This document shows, in pieces, positions 22,141 through 32,001 of a stretch of DNA of 64,000 bases. The notes beneath the pieces were generated by a model, which worked only from the letters and a program-made list of their open reading frames with translations, was not told the DNA's origin and did no database searches. A program made the translations under genes and the position numbers. Position 1 is the first letter of the stretch. Each line of letters begins with the position of its first letter. Origin of the DNA: Phytophthora colocasiae (taxonomy: Eukaryota; Oomycota; Peronosporomycetes; Peronosporales; Peronosporaceae); NCBI GenBank assembly GCA_018806915.1, contig JAGKQI010000024.1, forward strand, positions 1 to 64,000, read 5' to 3'.

Positions 22141-23040
22141 CGAAGAAAATAAAATTCAGGGAACCGAAGACGTGCGTCAGCTCTGGGGAGCTGACGCCAG
22201 TGGCGCTTCGGTGCTAGTTCGGGGAACTGGCGATCGGTCATCAGCTCCGGGAGCTGATGGGGCGATGTATAGGCGAACAGTCGCTGCTAGTTCCGGGAAC
22301 TAGCGATCGTACATCCGCTCTGGGAACGGATGATATGTGTACAAGCGAACACTCGCTGGCGCAGGAAGCTAGCGAGGCACGTCGACTCCGGGAGTCGACG
22401 ATGCGGTTGCTTCATCCGCTCAGGGAGCGGATGGAGGCGCAGCGGTTCAGGGAACCAACTGCGCGGCAGGAGGTGCTGGCGGTTGCAAACGCCCAGCACC
22501 CGAACAACCTGCGTGCTCACGTGCAGCAGCGCTGCACGCGATTAGCGGCACTCAAGCCGGGCTTGATGAGTGCGAGTCAGCGGAAGGAATCCGCTGACGA
22601 TAGCGATAACGTCCCGTCCAAGGTGCGATGCCTTGGACGTGGAGCACCTGGAGCCGGGCTCCATGGTAGACCTTCGCGGCGCAAGCTCAGGGAGCTGCGC
22701 GAGTCTCAGTCCGGGACTGAGACGGGTGTGTCTGCAGTGCAGACACCGAGGTGTCGAGACGTTGAACGTCTTGACACGTACTGGTACTGAGTTACAGTAC
22801 CAGAGGATGCGATTGGAGAATCCGCCGACGAGTGCGTCGGCGTTGACCGCACTTCCAACGATGAGTTGGAAGCGCTTCGCGCGAGACTTGTACGATGGAC
22901 GCATCGAACAAATTTGCATTCTCTCGGATATCGAGAGAATGGAGCGCAACCGAAAGAGCTGAAGCAGCTCGTCGTCGATGGGATCACTGAGGGTGATGAC
23001 TCCTCAGTGCGAAGACTAAAGCAGCGCTGAGGAGCAGAGT
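22141..23040 (+). pseudogene. B1 protease-RT linker, hairpin-rich
   Basis: Frames at 22257-22790 and 22570-22962 carry no recognisable domain until the SWKRFARDLYDGRIEQICIL block (about 22864), which leads into RT. The DNA is a run of perfect inverted repeats with the core TCNGGGA (details in findings). The order is the same in B3 (56040-55250). Confidence 0.6.
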
Positions 23041-23923
23041 TGGGACTCGTTGAGGTCGAGTCCCTACTACGAAGTTCTGCGGGAGTACAAGGATGTACTC
23101 CCGGACGAGATTCCTTCGGAGCTTCCGAAGGATAAGGGCGTACAGCACGAGATTGATCTCGTGCCGGGCACGAAGTACTGTGTTACACGGCAGTGGCCAC
23201 TGCCGCGTGAACAAGTGCGAAGCGATCGACGACTTCTTTGAAAGTCGTCGTCTTGCAGAGTCAAGTGCGGGAGTCAAAGTCCCCGCACAGTGCCCCAACG
23301 TTCTGTGTTAAGAAACCACAGGGCGGCTGGCGCATCGTTCATGCGTACAACAAGTTGAACGATGCGACGATACCAGCGCAGACGCCGATACCGCGAAAAG
23401 ATGTTATCATCGATTCGATGGCCTTGAGCACTATCTTCAGTGCTCTAGATCTGCGTGATGGATTCTATCAGATCCTCATGCGTGAGAGGGACATCCCTCT
23501 CACTGCGGTAAGCACTCCAAGCGGTATGTTTTGGGAGTGGCTCGTCATGCCGCAGGGACTTAAGAACGCCCCTGCGACGTTCAATAGATGCGTGACACAT
23601 CTATTTCGGTGCGCGACTTCGCACCGAGCTACTTCGACGACGTGTTCGTCCACAGCCGGGCTGTGAACGGGAAGACGGACATTGAGATGCACAAGGTGCA
23701 TCTCCGGAAGCTGCTAGAGCTTATGAGGAAACATAAGCTCTATGCGAACCTGAAGAAGTGTATCTTCGGGGCGAGCGAGATACCCGTGCTGGGGTGTCTC
23801 GTGGGGAAAGACGTCGTGCGCCCTGACCCAGAGAAGGTCAGAGTGATCAATGAATGGCCCACGCCATCCAATGTGAAGGAACTGAGGCAGTTCCTTGGGC
23901 TTGCCACGTACTTGTGCAAGTAA
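23041..23923 (+). pseudogene. pol: B1 reverse transcriptase
   Basis: Frames in order read LPDEIPSELPKDKGVQHEID (about 23098), then after an indel GGWRIVHAYNKLNDATIPAQ, FSALDLRDGFYQILM (first Asp, about 23436), MPQGLKNAPATFNRC, and YFDDVFVHSRAV with YFDD at 23630-23641. The thumb follows with NLKKCIFGASEIPVLGCLVG and FLGLATYLCK, ending in TAA at 23921. Indels at about 23215, 23270 and 23610 break it. Relative to B2 it is otherwise collinear. Confidence 0.85.
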
Positions 23924-24532
23924 GTGGAGAACTATGCGGGCAAGATTCGCCCGTTGTCACAGCTTCTTAAGAAAGAAGCTGAGTGGATTTGGACGACCGA
24001 GTGCGAGGAGGCATTCGGTGCAGTCAAGCAGGGCTTGACTGAAGCGCCGATCTTGGCCGTGGCGGACCAAGATCGTCCATTCCACGTAGTGTGCGATGCA
24101 TCCGACTTTGCAATCGGATGTGCATTGATGCGACACGATCACGAAGGGCGTGATCGTGTAGTCTACTATCAATCGCGTCAGCTGAAGCCAGCTGAGCGTA
24201 ACTATCCCGTACATGACAAGGAGCTCCTTGCCATGAAGTATGCACTCGCAAAGTTCCGAGTGTATCTGCTTGGGAGTAGACCGTTCGTGGTCTATACGGA
24301 CCACGCATCATTGCGTACGGCGATTAGGTCGCCGCACATCTCGCAACGTATGGCGAGATGGTTGTCCTTCTTCGCGGAGTACAACTTCCGGGTGGAGTAC
24401 AAACCCGGAAGACTCAATGTAGTGGCCGACGCGTTATCGCGTCGACCTGACTATGCGGAGACGGTCGACGCCAACGCTGTTGGCGTCGTGAGGCCAAGTG
24501 TGCCGTCGTCAACGCTGATTGACGACGTGTAG
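23924..24532 (+). CDS. B1 RNase H
   Basis: An open frame of 202 codons. DRPFHVVCDASDFAIGCALM carries the first catalytic Asp, then YYQSRQLKPAERNYPVHDKE has the Glu, FVVYTDHASLRTAI the second Asp and RLNVVADALSRRPDY the third. All expected residues are visible. It is the RT-linked RNase H of the pol polyprotein, separated from RT only by the TAA at 23921. Its DNA contains at least 14 non-overlapping hairpins in 507 bases. Confidence 0.8.
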   Translation: MENYAGKIRPLSQLLKKEAEWIWTTECEEAFGAVKQGLTEAPILAVADQDRPFHVVCDASDFAIGCALMRHDHEGRDRVVYYQSRQLKPAERNYPVHDKELLAMKYALAKFRVYLLGSRPFVVYTDHASLRTAIRSPHISQRMARWLSFFAEYNFRVEYKPGRLNVVADALSRRPDYAETVDANAVGVVRPSVPSSTLIDDV

Positions 24533-24946
24533 AACGCGTATGCCAGGGATGCAGACGCGAAGGGGCTGCTGGAGTTCCTCGCAGCACCTTCCGACGTGGC
24601 ACGTCGGAAGCTAACCCCTCATCTTCGAGATCGTGTACACCGCTATCGTGTACACGAAGGCCTACTGTTATACAGTGCAGTAGACGACAATGCGGATCGC
24701 ATTGTCGTTCCGAATGATCATGACCTCCGGTTGAGGATCATGTTCGAGTATCACGATGCCCCCACAGCAGGGCATCCGGGTCGTGAGAAGACATACACTC
24801 TTCTCACGCGTGACTTCTACTGGCACCACCAGTACAAGTGGGTGCGCAAGTACGTACGTGCTTGCGAGGTTTGTCAACGCGTGAAGCCTGCGCAGTTCTC
24901 GCAGGCTCCTCTTCAATCACTACCGACTCCGTCGGAGTGTTGGCAG
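24533..24946 (+). pseudogene. B1 integrase, N-terminal part
   Basis: ORF 24596-24997 reads YHDAPTAGHPGREKTYTLL, YWHHQYKWVRKYVRACEVC, QRVKPAQFSQAPLQ and ECWQ. This is the H/H-C/C zinc domain (CEVC at about 24865) that precedes the catalytic core. A1 interrupts the gene after 24946, within the ECWQ/SMSMDFVF junction; the core continues at 33336. Confidence 0.85.
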
Positions 24947-26278
24947 TGTGGTGAAGCGCGAATAAGAAATCCGAGAAAAGGCAACGTCAGGCCCTAAGAG
25001 AGTCGGATCAAGCGACAGGGGCCTCTGGCGAAGCAAGATGTCAGTTGATGACCCCAGATTGCGCGAACGATGGCTGACGAATGGATCCAGATCGATGTTC
25101 GTCTGGATCTCGCCAGCGATGAATGCATGGCGTCTTGGTCAGAGTGAGACTAAGTGATTGGAGAACCGTAGTGCGGTCCCGCGTGGCGCTCAGGGTCGGA
25201 GGAGGAAAAGGGCGCCTTGCCGGAGGTCGCATGAGAAGGAGATCAAGGCGGCAGAGGGTCAGGATCGGTGTGATCTATGGTGGGCCGGTGACAACATAAC
25301 CGTGAGATGCTGCCGAGGGGACCTGATGGCAGTGTTAGTCGCGTGGGGAGTGGTGATCAAGTCTGGGAAGCTCAAGACCTGGAATGTCGACGACGCAGGC
25401 ACGCGAGATCAAGTATGAAGGCTGCTGATCGGGATCTTTGTTCAAGACGGTGGACCAAGATCGATGACCGAGATGGTTGATCGAGATCGGCTGATCGCCA
25501 GATCGGCTGATCGCCAGATCGGCAGATCGAGATCGCGATCAGGGGTTAGGTGAGATCAAGATCGAAGATCGGAAGGGCAGCTGTGTAGCCGGATGTCAGG
25601 TAATCGTAGGATAGCAGATGATGATGGGGCTAGTAGACATAGGAATAACCATAAACAGAATCGAATTTGCTCTGGACATCACAAGTGCCTTCGTTCAAGA
25701 CCGTAACTGGGAATTACATTGGCCCCCCGGCATTAAGAAGGTAAGGAGAAGAGATCTAGCATAGAGGTTAATTCTGGATAATACATTGGCCAGTTTTACC
25801 CTATCTAGTGATCTATCCTTTACGTGCGAACTACGGATCGGAAGGAATTGGCTGCTTGGCCTGACGATCTCGTCGACTCTCAACCCATCAAGACACCCGC
25901 TATAGGAAGCGGCAAGCATCGTAAAGGAAGGGATCAGATCCCCAACATTGGACCTTTGGAAGACCTGGATCGAAGACCAGGTGACCGGATCAAGGCTCGA
26001 GAACTCGCCTGTGACCCGGATCAACCCCTCCGAGGTAGAGTGAAGTATTCCCACACTATCTCACACCCCCTACGTCACCCAAGACATTCTTCTCGTCCCA
26101 AGACATCTTCAGAAGTCACCTGGAAGAGCGTAACCCGCCTACCGACGGGTACACAAGGTGAACACTACACGCAGCAAGATCACGGATCATCAGGGACCCC
26201 TCCGTTAGTCGGTGTCTGGGCGCAAGTGGCGATCGCGATCAGCCTCAACCAGATTTTGGCCAGATCCGCTCCACCACA
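24947..26278 (+). repeat. A1 5' LTR, 1332 bp
   Basis: TGTGGTGAAGCG start and CGCTCCACCACA end. Holds an exact tandem duplication of a 16-mer (GCTGATCGCCAGATCG) at 25490-25521. GATC density is extreme: 15 copies in about 165 bases at 25435-25600. No ORF has protein-like composition. Confidence 0.92.
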
Positions 26279-28560
26279 ATGGTGCGCGTGCCCGGATTCG
26301 AACCGAGGATATCACCGTGAGTCCCAAAGAAGATGTCAAGATTAAGGAAGAACAAAGGGGAAGAAGTGCCTACAGATATGTTGGATCGGCGGAGGCACCA
26401 CTGAAAACGGAAGATCCACAGATCCCAGCAGAGTTCTGGGAGGATCTCTACTGACAGGCACGAGGCAGACCTGGATCGCAATCCAGATCTTGAAGAAAAA
26501 CCTCAGAATTCCTCCCAAGGCCCCTTCGAGGGCCACCGCGGATCTCGATGAGAATCGAGATCCGCACACGAACGATAAGGAATCAGCAAAGCTGAAACCT
26601 AATCTGCTCACCAAGTCCACTGTTGCCTCAAGATCGACCAAGAAAAGAAGATCAAAGAGCACCGGACGAAATTGAAAGCTCAGACTCAGAGCCAGAAGAC
26701 ATGATCAGCCCGGGATCGACGATTACCAAGGACGCGATCGAGCAGGCCTATTACAGGAAGATGCTAAGCGAGACCTTGCTTAACGACCCCGTTCTTACGA
26801 TGCATACAAGTCCGCCAGATCGGTAGCCTCACCGGCCCAGTGTCGAAACCCCGGACTAGCTCGGACCGCCTGAACGCGGTGAAGATTCTACTTGATCTGC
26901 TCCAAGAGGCTGGTTTAGTGGCTGGAGAATTCGACCCAAACTCTCTATTTGACCTGGAACTGGAAGCGATTCAGTATGCAACCCATGACCTATTCAACTC
27001 TCTCAAAGTCTTGGTCGGCGAGCATACTGACGCCCGATCTAGGTTATCAGACTGGATCGTCATGCTACGCGTCAGCGACCTCGGAACCAGATTCCGACAG
27101 CCCGAGAAGGCTGCAACGCATGTCGTTAGGCCCCTCGGTGCCAAATTCCTGAAATCGCGTATGAAGAAACAAGATACACGATCGATGGCCACGAAACTGG
27201 AGGCTAAGACACCTGATCAGCAAGAAAATCGCCGGACCCGGACAGACCAGACCGCGCCGACGACTAATTCCACGGGATCGAGCAACAAGCTGGACGACTA
27301 CTTTCAAATGGCGATGGATCGTTTCTTAAAAGAACGGAATCTCGCGACACCCCGAACGCCGATCAAAGGGGAGTTGGATGTTGAAATGGAGTCCGTTACG
27401 GCCTCGGATCCGGATGCATGGGAATACGATCCAGACGACATGGGCATACCAAGTTCCGGTGGACAGACGTCGAGCCGAGCAGCGATCGCATCCGCGGCGA
27501 TCGGTCAAGGAGGATCGTCAATGATCCAGCGGGTCCGGATCTCAGCGATCTCGGATCTGAAAGATTTTGCGGGTAAAGATCTGGACGAAGATCGCGCTCG
27601 GGCCTGGATCAGTAAAGTCAAGTCAGCGTTCCAGCGTGATCAGGCTACGGAAGAAGAAAAATGCCTCACGTTTGCAGATCTGATGGTGGGACCGGCAAAG
27701 AACTGGTACAGGCAGCTCAGTCGAACGACGAAAACCAAGTGGGCGGATCTGCTGGACAGTTTCCAGACCCAGTATTGTGGGTTGGGTATGTCGGTCGCGT
27801 GGCAATACTATCACGCTCGCAAGCGATCGGAAGAAACTCCCTTGATTACCTCTACCGGCTCAACGTGGCGGCTTTACGTACTAGACTGAAGATCAAGGAT
27901 GGGAGCCCTAAGGCCCGCCGGGAACATGTAGACCACTACATCGAGACATTGGGAGATCCGGAGTTAGCTGATCGGCTGACCCTACTCCGACTGAGCGACG
28001 TCGATGAACTGGAGGAGGTACTTCGTGCCCGGGAACGGGCGAAAAGCGAACAACGTAAATCTGCGTTCCGGATCGAAGTACAGACAAAAGGCACCGGCCA
28101 GTGCCCGGCAGCACCCACCCGAGCGGTGGTACGGGCGATCCAAGCCCAAGATCCGAGCTCGGAATCAGAGGAAGTATCCGGATCGGACGGATCTGATTCT
28201 GAAGGCGATCTCCGGAGGATATATCTTGCCGCGTCGGAAGACAAGCAGATCGGCACTGGGGGCGTTCCCCACCAACAGGATCAGTCGCGATCGCAGGTGA
28301 ACGCGCAAGATCGAGGCCGGATCGCGTCGCTGTTCACACTGTGGATCGCGGAAGCATACGGATCTGGACTGCTGGAGACGTCTAACTTGTGAAAAGTGCG
28401 GAAGGGGTCACCCAACGGATCGCTGTCTGTATACATGCGGTGTTTGTGGGTATATCCTTGATGTTGGAGATGGCCCCTTGGAATAATTCTACACCAATAT
28501 CCGAAAGTGGTACGACCCGACCGGACTTGCCGGTTTGTTCCCCGTTATGGTGTAAATGTT
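26279..28560 (+). pseudogene. gag: A1 gag
   Basis: In E the Gag start ATG is made of the base after the LTR plus the TGG of the primer site (MVRVPG). In A1 that frame stops early and the N-terminal part is read one base over (EDITVSPKEDVKIKEE). The best piece is 26840-27889, 349 codons: a matrix-like part, a linker, then the retrotransposon-gag capsid domain with DEDRARAWISKVKSAFQRDQ, GPAKNWYRQLS, WADLLDSFQTQY and YHARKRSEETPL. 27661-28392 continues it in another frame to the acidic SESEEVSGSDGSDSEGD. The zinc knuckles follow at about 28330-28460 (CSHCGSRKHTDLDC). Several 1-base indels break it. Confidence 0.8.
26280..26310 (+). promoter_or_regulatory. A1 primer-binding site with extended tRNA match
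   Basis: TGGTGCGCGTGCCCGGAT starts one base after the LTR and is followed by TCGAACCGAGG. Read in complement, it forms a tRNA 3' end: CCA, discriminator A, a 7-base acceptor strand, and a T-arm with the invariant TTCGAAT loop. In E the match stops after 18 bases (59621-59638). The tRNA identity is not assigned. Confidence 0.75.
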
Positions 28561-28599
28561 GTTAAACTAGGAGGCTCGCCGGTTTGGAAACCGGTACGA

Positions 28600-29222
28600 G
28601 CCGAAGCGTTCTGAGTACTGCATCTATGCATATGTGAACAAGAAATCGAGAGATCAAGATAGGGAGAATTCCGGATCTGCGCGGTAATACATGTAAGTTG
28701 CATTCGTATACTGCTAAGATCGCGAGTCTTCCCCGGATCGATGAGTTCTCTCGATCTGGTGCGGAAGTGGCTCTGGATCTCAAGGAAGGAGAGTCCAGGG
28801 GTATTGGAAATACCACGCACCCGGAAAATGGTTCCATAAGCCAAGATCTCAGGCAAGATCAATCACGAAAAGAGCGATCTTGCTCCTGGACACTGGCGCT
28901 GAGGTATCCATCTTGGATACCGCCTTTGCTCGTAAGGTTGGGTGCCACTTTGACACTAGTCAGAGACAGGAGTGTGTTGGGATCGGTGATAATGTGTACA
29001 CCACCGAGGGAAGAACGAAGGATCAAGATCACGCTTGCAGGATACTTGGTCTACTTTTTCGATATTTGGATCGAGGATCTATCCGGGCAAGATGCGATCC
29101 TGGGTATGGATTTCATGATCCCGGCTGGAGTCCGGATGGATCTGGCGAAGGGATCGATGTGCTTACCTAATGAAGTGGGATCCCACTTAGTGGTCGCAAG
29201 AGATTATGCAGGGAGAAGGTAA
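28600..29222 (+). pseudogene. A1 protease
   Basis: LLDTGAEVSILDTAFARKVG, with DTG at 28889-28897, sits in ORF 28880-29170. The upstream part is in the frame of 28698-29222, so an indel separates them. QDAILGMDFM follows, in the other frame, at about 29088. Active-site residues are normal, unlike A0. Confidence 0.75.
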
Positions 29223-30165
29223 GATCGGTAAAATTGGAGGAAGATCTACATATCCCAGTTGGGGATCTGAAGAGATCGCATCGAGAGTGAAATTATCGGC
29301 GACAGAAAAATTGCTTGGGTGACCAGAGGCGACCAATGGGTACCTACAGTGGTGAATGGACCCGGCCGAACTCGGTACTTAGTGATCACGAATTTGAGCG
29401 AGAAGATTTTACGACTGGATCACAGATTACATGTTGGAATGGTACTTGATCAGGAAAAAGTGCCTCGATTCCCCGGGTTTGTGTCGATCGGATCCCGACG
29501 TTACATGGAGTGGCAGACTCTTGCTCTAGAAGCGACTGTGGTCGCAAGGCCTGAACCTCAGGATTCCGTGGGGATCCCCTTACCGTCGGTCGAACGGCCG
29601 ACCTACGTTACGCCGCGATCCATACTCCGCCGAGGTGGGGCAACCAGGATCGACCCTGATCCTGCATCAATATCGACACCGGAACCGCGATCACCAACCG
29701 ATACAGCCGAAGTCAAGGTCGCATTCATCGATCCCCAACCGGATCCCATGGATACCCCACCGATCACGATCAGTTCCGACAAGACCCCGAGTGGCGAAGC
29801 TGGGGGCGGTGAGACTGAGACGAATGAGAGCTTGCCAGATCAGGCCCCAGATCGGACAGATCGGACATGCGAAGAAGAGATCGAGGAAAAAACAGAAAAA
29901 CCAGATTTTCAAATCGAGATCAAACATGAATCCGACGCCGATGCCGTCCCCAGGGTTAAAGACACCCCGATCTTGACAGCCAAGGACGATAGGCTGCGTG
30001 ATCAATCAACGGATGAACCGGATCCGACATCTCCTGAAGGGATCGAGAACGCTGATCAGACCCACTTACACGAAAGTGGTGATTTTTCAGCCGAAGATCT
30101 AGCCGATAATCTCGCAGTAGTACCAGAGATCCAGAAGTCAGGATTGAAGATCTGCAAGTAGGGAA
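29223..30165 (+). CDS. A1 protease-RT linker
   Basis: ORF 29319-30161 of 280 codons with TRYLVITNLSEKILRLDHRL and FVSIGSRRYMEWQTL, then a long Asp/Glu/Pro/Thr-rich stretch ending IQKSGLKICK. The first part is conserved in A0 and E and may be a small folded domain; the rest looks disordered. It is part of pol in an intact element, since RT follows one frame away. Confidence 0.55.
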
Positions 30166-31589
30166 TCCGGGATCGGCTACCCCGGAGGAGATCGAGAAAC
30201 TTCGACAGATTATTTGGAAGAAGCGACATCTCCTGATCGGAAAGGGAAACGCACTTCCTCCAGCGGCCAAGGGTGTTATATGCGATATCGACGTGGGTGA
30301 TGCAAAGCCGATCGCACAACGAGTCCGAAAGGTGGCGCCACAGTTTCGCGAGAAAGTATCGGATCTTATCAAAGGACTCCTAGCTGCCAAGATCATTCGG
30401 CCCATCGACATCGCCATGGGCATCTCCGATCGTGGTGATCATCAAGAAGAACGGTGTAGACATCCGACTATGTATCGATTATCGGCTGGTGAACGGTCTC
30501 ACAAGGCTGATGATCTACCCGATGCCTTTGATCAATGGCCTGTTAGAAGATCTTGACAAGGTTCTGTGGTATTGTTCATTAGACATGGCGAGTGGATTCT
30601 GGGTCGTATCAATGACCGATCGAGCTCGCGCGATCTCGGCTTTCATCACTCCATTTGGCCTTTTCGAGTGGAATCGCATGCCGTTCGGGCTGAAGAACGC
30701 TCCTCAGATCTATCAACGCCTTGTGGACAATGCCCTATATGGATTTCTGAAGATCTCCCAGTCCGGAGATGTGGAAGGCTCTGCGGATGTGTTCGAATCA
30801 GGGATCCCGGAAGATCCCGGTCGTCCGTCGGTGCTAGGACGGAGATCATACATCGACGATATCTTGATCACGGCTGGATCATGGGATCAAATGTGCGATC
30901 GGGTGGAAGGCCTATTGGAGGCCTGTGATAAATGGAATCTCTCGATCAGTGTGGCAAAGAGCTTCTGGGGCATGGATAAGGTGGAATATCTCGGACATAA
31001 AGTGTCGATCGATGGATTGGAGGCAAACCCGAAGGACTTGAAATCTCTGACGGATCTACCATTCCCTGGATCACTCCGATCCATGCAATCGTTCCTTGGA
31101 AGTTTGAATTACTATAGTCGGTTCATCGAGGATTATGCGATCTATGCATCGGTCCTATATGAACTACGTGAGGTGGAGTTCGCAGAACTGAAGAAGCGAC
31201 CAGATCTACGAAAGATCATGGATAGCATGGACCTGATCACTCAAGATCCCGTCGCGCTTAAGTCGGATCGGGATAGATCGCTAGATATCCCGACTCAAAG
31301 AAGCGATAGTACAACGGATCCTGACTTGGGGGCGATGTCTTCACCCTGTTCAAGCGAGATCGGAACCAACCTGGGCCTAAAGACTGGTGACGAGAGGTGG
31401 GGTAGGGCATACAGGGCGTTTACAGCCTTGAAGACCAAGATCGCGTCGACCCCGATCCTTCGCCACTTCGACACGACGAAGTTACCCGTGGTGATCGTGT
31501 ACGCTAGTGACTGGGCGATTTCCGCCGCACTAATGCAGGAACACGACCAGATCTACCACCCGGTCGCGTTTGCCAGCCGAACCTTATAG
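30166..31589 (+). CDS. pol: A1 reverse transcriptase and start of RNase H
   Basis: The open piece 30432-31589 (385 codons) reads RLCIDYRLVNGLTRLMIYPM, CSLDMASGFWVV (first Asp), MPFGLKNAPQIYQRLV, then YIDD at 30849-30860, GHKVSIDGLEANPKDLKSL and FLGSLNYYSRFIEDYA. It runs into RNase H (VYASDWAISAALMQEHDQIY) and ends SRTL plus a stop at 31587. The RT N-terminal part (AKPIAQRVRKVAPQFREKV, 30293) is one frame off. The palm is intact, which makes it the best family A RT in the window. Confidence 0.85.
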
Positions 31590-32001
31590 ACCAACGAGCT
31601 GAATTATAATGTTGCCGAAAAGGAGGTGTTAGCTCTACTTCGGATCTTGGATCTACACTACACCTTGTTGGTTCGCGCACCAGGCGATCCCACCCTGGAC
31701 TGCCCGGCATCGGCCCAGCCTCATCGGATGAGAGCGGGCGTGCGTGGTCTGGAGCCGGACCCGACGAACGTCGCGAGATGTCGGAATGGGGAGATGGCGG
31801 ACCGTCGGGGGATCTTGGGGAATCGGGAGGTGTAGGCAAATAATCGCTCCCGGGATCACTTCCTTGCTGGCTCATGGAGACTGGAAGGGATCCGTTGGTG
31901 GTGGTCGAAGTGTTGTCGGGGTGACTTGTGCCTTGGGCTGAAGATTGGAGAATGAGACCTGAAGTGGACCGAGACGGACCAACTTGCAGGCTGGGGGCGG
32001 A
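31590..32001 (+). other. A1 deletion junction: RNase H joined to aORF1 head
   Basis: RNase H sequence (NYNVAEKEVLALLRILDLHY) runs to about 31673. From 31674 (TCGCGCACCAGGCGATCC) to 32001 the sequence matches A0 8998-9325, that is, the head of antisense aORF1 and its leader. On the - strand MSQQGSDPGSDYLPTPPDSP starts at 31876. The frame is open from inside the 3' LTR (32091) through the aORF1 head into antisense RNase H, a 195-codon chimera of no evident function. Confidence 0.75.

Noticed and set aside
22100..22800. A CRISPR-like or tandem repeat array
   Set aside because: The spacing is semi-regular, but the repeated property is self-complementarity; arms are all different, so there is no direct repeat or spacer structure.
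26280..26310. A tRNA gene, because the T-arm signature is present
   Set aside because: Only the 3' part is present, it lies one base after an LTR and starts with TGG; it is a primer-binding site. No anticodon or D-arm follows on the complementary side.
25824..26345. ORFs inside family A LTRs (also 10266-10574, 32879-33265)
   Set aside because: They recur because the LTR recurs; composition is that of random frames and none continues into a gene on the sense strand.
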